Origin: Reticulitermes speratus | Taxonomy: Eukaryota > Arthropoda > Insecta > Blattodea > Rhinotermitidae | NCBI GenBank assembly: GCA_021186555.1 | Contig: JAJKFL010000206.1 | Location: 1 to 64,000 of the forward strand | Length of the DNA stretch: 64,000 bases | Direction of reading: 5' to 3' | Shown: positions 32,346 through 42,293 of the stretch, one piece after another | Layout of the letters: every line of letters begins with the position of its first letter | Position numbering within the stretch: the first letter of the stretch is position 1 | The notes under the pieces: generated by a model | Told to the model about the DNA's origin: nothing | What the model saw: the letters and a program-made list of their open reading frames with translations, nothing else | Databases searched by the model: none | Made by a program: the position numbers and the translations under genes

Positions 32346-35300
32346 TGTATTGTGGGTGTGCATTGACTGGACTGATCAGGCTCTGTTTAGTGACACGTTG
32401 CAAACTGTTGTGTGCATGGACTGGACTGATGTGGCTCAGTTGAGTGACACGTTGCAAACTCTTGTGTGCATGGACTGGACTGATGTGGCTCAGTTGAGTG
32501 ACACGTTGCAAACTCTTGTGTGCATGGACTGGACTGATGAGGCTCAGTTTAGTGACACGTTGCAAACTGTTGTGTGCATGGACTGGACTGATGTGGCTCA
32601 GGTTAGTGACACGATGTAATCTCTTGTGTGCATGGACTGGACTGATGTGGCTCAGTTGAGTGACACGTTGCAAACTCTTGTGTGCATGGACTGGACTGAT
32701 GTGGCTCAGTTGAGTGACACGTTGCAAACTGTTGTGTGCATGGACTGGACTGATGTGGCTCAGGTTAGTGACACGTTGCAATCTCTTGTGTGCATGGACT
32801 GGACTGATGTGGCTCAGGTTACTGACACGTTGCAATCTCTTGTGTGCATGGACTGGACTGATGTGGCTCAGTTGAGTGACACGATGCAAACTGTTGTGTG
32901 CATGGACTGGACTGATGTGGCTCAGGTTACTGACACGATGCAAACTGTTGTGTGCATGGACTGGACTGATGTGGCTCAGTTGAGTGACACGATGCAAACT
33001 GTTGTGTGCATGGACTGGACTGATGTGGCTCAGTTGAGTGACACGATGCAAACTGTTGTGTGCATTGACTGGACTGATGTGGCTCAGGTTAGTGACACGT
33101 TGCAAACTGTTGTGTGCATGGACTGGACTGATGTGGCTCAGTTGAGTGACACGATGCAAACTGTTGTGTGCATGGACTGGACTGATGTGGCTCAGTTGAG
33201 TGACACGATGCAAACTGTTGTGTGCATGGACTGGACTGATGTGGCTCAGGTTAGTGACACGATGCAAACTGTTGTGTGCATGGACTGGACTGATGTGGCT
33301 CAGTTGAGTGACACGATGCAAACTGTTGTGTGCATGCACTGGACTGATGTGGCTCAGTTGAGTGACACGATGCAAACTGTTGTGTGCATGCACTGGACTG
33401 ATGTGGCTCAGTTGAGTGACACGATGCAAACTGTTGTGTGCATGGATTGGACTGATGTGGCTCAGTTGAGTGACACGATGCAAACTGTTGTGTGCATGGA
33501 CTGGACTGATGTGGCTCAGTTGAGTGACACGATGCAAACTGTTGTGTGCATTGACTGGACTGATGTGGCTCAGGTGTAGTGACACGTTGCAAACTGTTGT
33601 GTGCATGGACTGGACTGATGTGGCTCAGTTGAGTGACACGATGCAAACTGTTGTGTGCATGGACATGGACTGATGTGGCTCAGTTAGTGACACGATGCAA
33701 ACTGTTGTGTGCATGGACTGGACTGATGTGGCTCAGTTGAGTGACACGATGCAAACTGTTGTGTGCATGGACTGGACTGATGTGGCTCAGTTGAGTGACA
33801 CGATGCAAACTGTTGTGTGCATGGACTGGACTGATGTGGCTCAGGTTAGTGACACGATGCAAACTGTTGTGTGCATGGATGGGGGGGGACTGAGTGGGAC
33901 TGATGATGGCTCAGTTAGTGACACGATGCAAACTGTTGTGTGCATGGACTGGACTGATGTGGCTCAGTTGAGTGACACGATGCAAACTGTTGTGTGCATG
34001 GACTGGTAGACTGATGTAGGGCTCAGTTGAGTGACACTGAATTGCAATACTGTGTGTTGTGACATGAACTGGGCGGACTGGATGATGGCTCAGTTGAGTG
34101 ACACGATGCAAACTGTTGTGTGCATGGACTGGACTGAGGGCTCATTGAGTGACACGATGCAAACTGTTGTGTGCATGACATGACTGAGTGGCTCAGTGAG
34201 TGCACGACAAACTGTTGTGTGCATGGACTGGACTGATGTGGCTCAGTTGAGTGACACGATGCAAACTGTTGTGTGCATGGACTGGACTGATGTGGCTCAG
34301 TTAGTGACACGATGCAAACTGTTGTGTGCATGGACTGGACTGATGTGGCTCAGTTAGATGACACGATGCAAACTGTTGTGTGCATGGACTGGACTGATTT
34401 GGCTCAGTTGAGTGACACGATGCAAACTGTTGTGTGCATGGACTGGACTGATTGGCTCAGTTAGTGACACGATGCAAACTGTTGTGTGCATGGACTGGAC
34501 TGATGTGGCTCAGTTGAGTGACACGATGCAAACTGTTGTGTGCATGGACTGGACTGATGTGGCTCAGGTTAGTGACACGATGCAAACTGTTGTGTGCATG
34601 GACTGGACTGATGTGGCTCAGGTTAGTGACACGATGCAAACTGTTGTGTGCATGGACTGGACTGATGTGGCTCAGTTGAGTGACACGATGCAAACTGTTG
34701 TGTGCATGGACTGGACTGATGTGGCTCAGTTGAGTGACACGATGCAAACTGTTGTGTGCATGGACTGGACTGATGTGGCTCAGTTGAGTGACACGATGCA
34801 AACTTTGTGTGCATGGACTGGACTGATGTGGCTCAGTTGAGTGACACGATGCAAACTGTTCTGTTGCATGGACTGGACGGGTGTGGCTCAGGTTAGTGAC
34901 ACGATGCAAACTGTTGTGTGCATGGACTGGACTGATGTGGCTCAGGTTAGTGACACGATGCAAACTGTTGTGTGCATGGACTGGACTGATGTGGGTTAGT
35001 TGAGTGACACGTTGCAAACTGTTGTGTGCATGGACTGGACTGATGTGGCTCAGTTGAGTGACACGATGCAAACTGTTGTGTGCATGGACTGGACTGATGT
35101 GGCTCAGTTGAGTGACACGATGCAAACTGTTGTGTGCATGGACTGGACTGATGTGGCTCAGGTTAGTGACACGATGCAAACTGTTGTGTGCATGGACTGG
35201 ACTGATGTGGCTCAGTTGAGTGACACGATGCAAACTGTTGTGTGCATTGACTGGACTGATGTGGCTCAGTTGAGTGACACGATGCAAACTGTTGTGTGCA

Positions 35301-35357
35301 TGGACTGGACTGATGTGGCTCAGGTTAGTGACACGTTGCAAACTGTTGTGTGCATGG
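32346..35357 (+). repeat. 54-bp satellite, about 55 copies, expanded from LINE codons
   Basis: The unit GTGCATGGACTGGACTGATG / TGGCTCAGTTGAGTGACACG / ATGCAAACTGTTGT is 54 bp. Because 54 is divisible by three the array is open over long distances on both strands (482 codons at 32158-33606 minus, 317 at 32626-33579 plus). The plus frame repeats MDWTDVAQLSDTMQTVVC. This is a corrupted form of the LINE ending (GMDWID-AQD-DRWRALVN-), and single copies without expansion are found at 35880-35945 and 45090-45150. Sub-blocks around 33840-34480 are degraded with indels. Confidence 0.95.
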
Positions 35358-35450
35358 GAATGAACTTTTGCGTTCCGTAGGTTCCGGGAACTTTCTTGAC
35401 TCCCCGAGGAAGTATGAGCTTTTCGAGAAGGATTTTTGCGATACCTTATG
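35358..35450 (+). mobile_element. LINE 3' tail after the satellite
   Basis: ATGAACTTTTGCGTTCCGTAG encodes the terminal MNFCVP* (MNLRVP* in better copies), then the usual tail TTCTTGACT…AGCTTTTCGAGAAGGA. This closes the LINE interrupted by the array. Confidence 0.8.
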
Positions 35451-35870
35451 AATTATTTATAATGTTTGTAAACTTTTACCGCATGTTACAACATATACGA
35501 TGAAAGAGAAAATAGGATCTACAAACAAAATCAAATTAAATAATAAACAATAATGTATTTAAACACACACCTCTAATATATTTCAGTTTATTCCATTGTA
35601 AATTAAAGTGTTACTTTACATAAAATTTGAATTTTTGTGTACGGTGTGTGTAAGTTTTTATTACGAGTACACTATATATTGAAATACTTTTTCCTAAAAG
35701 GTATAAATAACATTTTGAAATGAATAATTCATTACAAAACATGTAAAGTGCATTGTACTACATTCAGAAGTTCAGATATTAAAGTTCCAAATTGTCATAT
35801 GACATTTACACAACTGCAGTAGTTCAGCTCCTTTACAAAGTTAATTTGTTCTGGATTTGTAATGGATCTT
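35450..35870. repeat. ~400-bp block duplicated at 38758-39150
   Basis: From TATGAATTATTTATAATGTT to the TTCAGCTCCTTTACAA segment the block matches 38758-39150 closely, in direct orientation. Part of it also matches 24600-24710. It belongs to the IR intron 1 duplication and shows that LINE tail plus intron sequence were tandemly duplicated before the RTE insertion. Confidence 0.8.
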
Positions 35871-36085
35871 CAAGATTTATTGTGGGTGTGCATGGACTGG
35901 ACTGATGTGACTCAGGTTAGTGACACGTTGCAGACTCTTGTGTGCATGGGACTGAACTTTTGCGTTCCGTTGGGTCCGGAAAATTTTTTGACTACCTGAG
36001 GAATTATTAGCTTTTCGAGAAGGATTTTGCTCTGTGGAATTAGTTAATAAGTGAATATAAAGTAGTTCTTTAAACACTGTTGCGA
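35871..36085 (+). mobile_element. LINE tail with a single 54-bp monomer
   Basis: GATTTATTGTGGGTGTGCAT leads into one copy of the satellite monomer, then GGACTGAACTTTTGCGTTCC and the tail. This is the unexpanded state of the same LINE end, and is interrupted at 36085 by the RTE-like element. Confidence 0.8.
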
Positions 36086-38757
36086 TACCTTTTCATTCTG
36101 TAGTCTGTCTTACGACAGGTCCCTAGCCTCTTCCAAAGCGAGTTCTCCACAGGGTGCGATCTAGTGCTTCCTCTTTCAATTTCCAGTATCTTTTCTTTTC
36201 CTTAAGGTCATCCAGTAGCTGCTTACGTCTTCTCCCTCGTCGTCCCGTCATTTCTATCCTTCCTTCTAACTTTCCTTCAATCACGTGTTTCAGAAGGCAG
36301 TTTCTACGCAAGATGTGACCAATCCATTTAGCCTTTCTTTTTTTTATTGTATGTAGGATATTCCTCTCCTCCTTCACTCTGTGTAATACTTCTTCATTTC
36401 TCACACGATCGGTCCAACTGATCTTCTCCATTCTTCTCCAGCACCACATTTCAAAACTTTCCAGATACTTCTGATCTACTTTCCCAAGTGTCCACGTTTC
36501 AGCACCATACAAAGCTATGCTCCAAATGTAGCACTTTACTAGTTTCTTCCTTAAATTTAATTCCAGTTTGCTGGTGAAAAGATTTTTCTTCTTGTTGAAT
36601 GCTGCTTTTGCCATGGCAATTCTGGATTTAATTTCACGTGTACACCTTGCATCACTTGTTATGATGCTACCCAAATAATTGAAATATTCCACATTCTCCA
36701 ATTGTTTTTGATCTATCATAATTTTCATTGGGGATGGTTGCCTTGAGATTTTCATTACTTTAGTTTTTCCCACATTCATTTCCATTCCATAGCGTCTTCC
36801 AATTTCAATTAGTCTATAAATCATGCCCTGTAGCACGTTTTCTTCCCTAGCCAGTAGCACAAGGTCATCTGCATATTTCACATTGCGAATTACTTGTCCT
36901 CCTATTTTGAAGTCTCCAAACCCTTCAAGAGCTTCCTTGGTAAGGTACTCGCTGTATAAGTTGAACAGAATCGGTGACAAGCAGCAACCTTGTCTAACTC
37001 CTCTTCCAATCTTCACACTTCTCGTCTCCCCCTTGGTCCAGTCGTATTTTGACACTCTGTTCCATGTACAATTTGCTGATCAATCTTCTTTCGCGCCAGT
37101 CTATCCCAATTCCTTTTAGGATTTGCATTAATTTGGTCCAGTTGACACGGTCAAATGCCTTCTGCCAGTCTATGAAGCAAGCACACAATTCCTCATCTAT
37201 GACCAAGGTTCGTTCTGATATTATTCTCAGCATCCCAATTGCATCCCTAGTTCCTTTTCCTCTTCTAAATCCAAACTGATCTTCTCCAAGTGCATCTTCA
37301 ATTTTCCTCTCAATCCTTCTTCTAAGTATCCTCGCTACTATCTTTGCTGCATGAGCGATGATGCTGATTGTGCGATGGTCGCTGCATTTTGTAGCTTTGG
37401 GCTTCTTCTTTAAGGCAATCATTGTAACTTCAATAAAATCTCTGGGCCATTCTCCAGTTACATACCTGCTGTTGATCATCTGTGTCATTAGCCTTAGACC
37501 ACCTTCTCCCAAAAATTTAAGTACATCCCCTGGTACATCATCATCTCCTGTAGCCTTCTTATCCCTCATCTCCTTGATAGCGTTTTCCACTTCACTTTGC
37601 AAAATATAAGGGCCTTTCTCGTCTTCATCTACTTCATCTTCAGGTTCGACGTCTAGATGTTCTGGTCGATTAGCTCGATCGTAGAGCTCTGTGATATAAT
37701 TCTCCTAAATTTGCAATACTCGTCTCTGATTTATTATTATATTGCCTTGAGAGTCTTCGATGCCAATGTTTTGAATCCCATGGTTTTCTTTCCAACCTAG
37801 TTCCTTTGTCTTCATGTACATTAAATCATAACGTCCTATTCTTTGAAATTCTATGATCTCGTCGCATATGCTCTCCAGATATTCCTTCTTGGCGTTGTCC
37901 GTGGCTCTTTTCAATTCGTTCCTCAGTCTTCTGTAATTCTTCCTTCCTTCTTCATTGTTGACATTCTTCCATTTCCTTCGTTCATCCATTTTACTGATCA
38001 TTTCCTGTGTAATCCATGGCTTTCTTGCTCTCCTCTCGACTTTTCCAACCAAACCACTCATAGTATCTAACACACATTTCTTGATATTGTTCCACTGCAC
38101 TTCCACATTCCCACTTTCACATGTGATTGCACCAAGCTGTTCTTCTAGTCTAACGTGTACTACCTGTCGTTGAGCATATAGGTTCTCCAAATCCCATCCT
38201 GGTTTTTTCTTGTGGAACCTCATGATCTTCTTCAATCTGGTGCAGATCTTTGCAACCAGTAAATTGTGGTCAGAGTCAATATCTGCTCCAGGCAGTGTTT
38301 GCACTTCCTTCACACTGTTCCTGAATCGCTGTTTCACTAGTACATAGTCCAGATGATATCGATTACTATCTCCTGGTGATTTCCACGTGTACAATCTTCT
38401 TTTAGGTTTTTTGAACCATGTGTTTGTTATAACAAGTCCATTTCTTTCACAGAAGTCAATAAGCATTTGACCTCTCTGATTCCTCCTTCCCAGTCCATAT
38501 GGTCCAACAGTGTTGTGATGTGCTTTATCTCCAACCACACTGTTCCAATCTCCCATTATAATCGTGTTTGTCGCACCCTTTCCATCCTCTTCAAGAATGT
38601 CCTCAATTACATCATACAACTCTTCCACTTTGTCATCTTCATAGTCCGATGTTGGCATGTACACTTGCAATATCAAAATACTTACCGGTTCTGCCTGCAA
38701 TTTAATAGCAACGATTCTGTCACTATACACACTCTTCATAACAACACTTTTCACCTG
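36086..38757 (-). mobile_element. 5'-truncated RTE-like non-LTR retrotransposon
   Basis: The element is inserted in the duplicated LINE-tail/intron block: the joint GTTGCGATACCT|TATGAATTATT seen intact at 35432 is split between 36085 and 38758. On the minus strand it carries the endonuclease remainder, reverse transcriptase and carboxyl region in order. Its 5' end is lost inside the endonuclease domain, as is usual after incomplete reverse transcription. Confidence 0.85.
36123..38754 (-). pseudogene. Endonuclease-reverse transcriptase ORF with one stop and one frameshift
   Basis: Bases 38754-37705 encode the apurinic-type endonuclease from mid-domain (GDWNSVVGD, TYLDYVL-like YHLDYVLV, SDHNLLVAK). 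After a TAG codon at about 37705-37707 the same frame continues into the reverse transcriptase (37602-36994: AFDRVNW, FGFRRGKGTRDA). One extra G in a run of five near 37035 shifts the frame, and 37055-36123 carries RQGCCLSPILFN, the catalytic VKYADDLVLLA and the region YGAETWTL…FEMWCWRRMEK. The carboxyl part with ELWCWRR-like and WIGHILRR motifs is typical of the RTE/BovB clade. The two lesions make it inactive, but it is otherwise well preserved. Confidence 0.9.
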
Positions 38758-39990
38758 ACGAATTATTTATAATATTTGCTTGATGTTACTATATGGTACA
38801 ACACATACGATGACATAGATAGTGTAGGAACTACAAAGAAGATCAAATTAAATAATAAACAGTAATGTATTTAAATACACACCTCTAATATATTTAAGTT
38901 TATTCCATTGTGAATTAAAGTGTTACTTTACATAGAATTTGAATTTTTGTGTACGGTGTGTGTAATTTTATATTATGGGTACAATATGTATTTAAATACG
39001 TTTGTCTGAAATGTATAAATAACTATTTTACAAGGAATAATTCATTACAGAAGCATATAAACTACATTGTACTACATTCAGAAGTTCAGATACTAATGTT
39101 CCAAATTGTCATATGACATTCACACAACTGCAGTAGTTCAGCTCCTTTACAAGGTTAATGTGTCCTGGTTGCTAATTGAGCACTATGCCAAGGGTTTATG
39201 CATAGGGTACTTGAGCTGTTTGTACAGTCCTTCTTTCATATTGTCCACTAGATGGACGGAGGAGCTAGCAGCACGTTACGACGGTTTTACCTCGGGGGTA
39301 GTACAGCCTGTTCACATTCGATCACATGCTAATTGGACCACGTAGTTTTTTGTACACAAAAAAGGAAAAATATCTGCGTCACTCGAGGATGTGAATCCCC
39401 GTACTTAGACTAAACCGCCCAGCTCATCTGCAGTTTATCCGCACGGAGTTAAATAACCATTCGACAAGCTGACAGTTACATACCAGTAGCTATAAGACCC
39501 AACTTACCTAGCCATGGCACAGGCGGATAATTATCGACATCACGCCAAGTAGGGCCGAGTTCAATCCCAGGCCAGTCCATGTAGGACTTTTGGTTAACAA
39601 AGTGGCACTGAGACAAAGTTTCTTCCGAGAACTTCGATTTTCTTAGTCAATAACACTCGACCATATTTGCACAAACATTCATTCATCCAAAACACATGCT
39701 CTGAATTTTAACCCTTCTCGGAATCGTTATAGGAACATTTCAGCGATTCCCATAAACTACGAACTGCGAAAAACAGAGCCTAATCAAATATAAATTTTTT
39801 GATCGAAAACAATAAACTTCAAATTTCCAAGACATATACAATCTTCATACATTAAAATGATATAATTCTAAACAAATCTTTCGTGTTATATACACAAAAT
39901 CATAAGCAGTTCCTTTCCAAGACTTTATAAGTATATTTCTCTTCATTAAAGTCAAACGACTTATGTAAATATTACAAAATTAATTCTCAC
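38758..39990. other. IR intron 1 sequence (second copy)
   Basis: The first ~390 bp duplicates 35450-35870 and the remainder duplicates 24600-25529. It includes the tRNA-like CAAGTAGGGCCGAGTTCAATCCCAGGCC stretch shared with 25080-25120. No gene is seen other than the adjoining exon. Confidence 0.7.
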
Positions 39991-40158
39991 CTTGCTGTTG
40001 TGTCTCTGAGTTTATGATGGAAATGCAACAGCGTGGTAACTGCTGATAATTATCAGCTATAAATTCTGCTAGTTTTAACACTTTCTCTAAACCAGCACTC
40101 ACAGCGCCACTAGACAATAGTAACAGAAAAATATAATATAAGTATGCATTTGGAAAAT
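39991..40158 (-). pseudogene. IR first exon of the damaged paralogue, start codon lost
   Basis: The exon ends at the same CAAG|GTGAGA donor as the intact gene and keeps [20 protein letters not shown], the signal peptide end and mature start. The aligned initiator is ATT instead of ATG, and two extra bases in the hydrophobic stretch shift the frame of the next ATG. An upstream in-frame ATG at 40282 exists but would add a long unrelated leader. Exons 2 and 3 at 31850 and 30474 follow after an intron swollen by the LINE, satellite and RTE insertions. Confidence 0.75.
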
Positions 40159-40282
40159 CAAACGGTCGAAGTTTTATGACTAAATTAGAAACGGTTCTCC
40201 TCTTACAACATAAAAAAATTTGGTGTTTTATTGGGATTAAGAAAAAATTTGGTGGGAAATATATCTTGTGTGTATGGATCAT

Positions 40283-41449
40283 TTGTATTCAGTAGAGATA
40301 TTCAGATATTGTTTGGCTCCACAATCAGCATATCAGCAGGTCTGTGTAAGCTGTACGTGGCGTGTCACAGTCTGTAGGTACTGCCTCCTCACTAGAACAT
40401 GTTTCATTTCGTGTTGATATTGTGATTAGCTTCTACTCTCAGCGTTGTTTTGTTGCTGTACAGCGTCACGGCAGTGACTGTGGTGATATTGAAATGGACA
40501 TTGAATTGTAGTGAGCGTGTAACTGTTTCTTTGATAAATAATTATGTTAAACTTGCTTATTATGTTTAAAATTTCCGTGTCAAATTGAGGCCACTGCAGA
40601 GGAATGAGAATTGTTTTGTCCGACCATTACTTGTATCTTAATACATTCTCGTAATTCACCAAATATTTGATATTGATAGTCTTATTAAATTTTGTGACAT
40701 TTATTTTAATGTAACGCCACTCAGTTTTCTTTAATTAAGAAAAAATAAGATTGGCAGGGATGTTGCACGCATAGAGATGAAAATAATTACATACAGGAAT
40801 TTCTTATTGGTGGCTAAGGTTTAAAATATTTCGTCTGACGTTTATTTAAAACATAATTATGAAAATTCCTTCTATACTACCGGCCTCAAGCAAGCAAGTA
40901 ACCCGGTTTCATCGCCTAACATCACAGAATACCCGAATTATAAAAGCGTCTATGGAGATTTAAAATTTTGCACGGCGTCTTTTTATCTATTTGTCTGTTC
41001 CTGTTTAAGTGTCAGGGAAGTTGCTTGTGAGTGTGTGTGTGTGTGTGCGGTTAGGGCAGAAGGGACTGCCAACTCTTCTTTGTAGCACCATTTGATTTCA
41101 AAATTTTATTTCCCATCCACTTTTCAATTCGTTTGCAACAAAATATGCTTCACAGCAGAAACATTTTTGGAAATATCTTGAGCTTAAAATACCTGACATT
41201 GAAATAGCACATCATAAAATAATTACCACGTGTCTCCTCCTCAGTATTTGTCTATAATTTCTGTTTCTTACTCCTCCTTCATCAACTTTCACATAGAATT
41301 TATTTTGCAGGCACAAAGCGTTAAGTAACTTAAGTATTCAAACGTAAGTTTTAATAAGTAATTCGTGCAGTTGACATTTTGTAGTTGAGGCATAGGTTTG
41401 TGTCTAAAAGGGAGAAAGTGACAGAAGAAAATTGCGTAATGAGGGGTTT
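40283..41449. other. Intergenic between two IR genes
   Basis: This 5' flank of the damaged paralogue resembles 54101-54480 in its first 250 bp. A short GT microsatellite lies at about 41033-41048. No gene is seen. Confidence 0.6.
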
Positions 41450-41755
41450 CATGATTTGTACCGTACTGCAAACAGGTGGATGAAATGGGCTGTGCATGTG
41501 GCACGTGTCGGAGTGGACTGAAATATATACAGAGGTTTTGATACAGAAACCCGAAACAAAGAGACGACTTACACATAGGTGTAAATTTATAATTATTTGG
41601 GTCTTAAAGAAATATCGTGGTTTTATGTGGACTGTTTTCATCCGGCTCAAGATAGCGACACGTGTCGGGCTCTGTTGAGCACCACAATTAACTATGCGGT
41701 TCCGTAAGTTATGGGGGATTGCCTGACTAGCTAAGGGAAAGCTGGGTTTTGAAGA
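41450..41755 (+). pseudogene. LINE tail fragment
   Basis: GATGAAATGGGCTGTGCATG reads as MKWAVHVARV (MRWAGHVARM in better copies). Further on, CAAGATAGCGACACGTGTCG and TATGCGGTTCCGTAAG correspond to LAQDSDTCR and YAVP*, the ORF end. The tail then passes into the 22-bp repeat. Confidence 0.65.
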
Positions 41756-42200
41756 ATGACTGTGATATATGGAGTTAGTTACTGTGATATATGGAGTTAG
41801 TTACTGTGATATTTGGAGTTAGTTATTGTGATACATGGAGTTAGTTACTGTTATATATGGAGTTACTTACTGTGATATATGGAGTAAGTTACTGTGATGT
41901 TTGGAGTTAGTTACTGTGATATATGGAGTTAGTTACTGTTATATATGGAGTTAGTTACTGTGATATATGGAGTTAGTTACTGTGATATATGGAGTTAGAT
42001 ACTGTTATATATGGAGTTAGTTACTGTGATATATGGAGTTAGTTACTGTGATATATGGAGTTAGTTAATGTGATATATGGAGTTAGTTACTGTTATATAT
42101 GGAGTTAGTTACTGTGATATATGGAGTTAGCTACTTGATATATGGAGTTAGTTACTGTGATATATGGAGTTAGTTACTGTGATATATGGAGTTAGTTACT
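41756..42200. repeat. 22-bp minisatellite, about 20 copies
   Basis: The unit TACTGTGATATATGGAGTTAGT repeats with minor changes (TTATAT, GATACATG). It begins exactly where a LINE tail reaches its terminal CTCCATGGAGTTACTTAGT stretch (compare 45222-45241), so the monomer is probably derived from the LINE 3' terminus. Confidence 0.93.
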
Positions 42201-42293
42201 CAAGACAATTAGGTAAATACATGGAAAAATGAATGGATGGATGAATGAAAGTATCAAAAGTAATTGAGGCGGTCGTTAATTTTCCACCAAACC

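Noticed and set aside
32158-33606. A 482-codon open frame (minus) and a 317-codon frame (plus) in the 54-bp array
   Set aside because: Both are consequences of a repeat unit divisible by three that lacks stops. Sequence, boundaries and origin are explained by satellite expansion from a LINE end.
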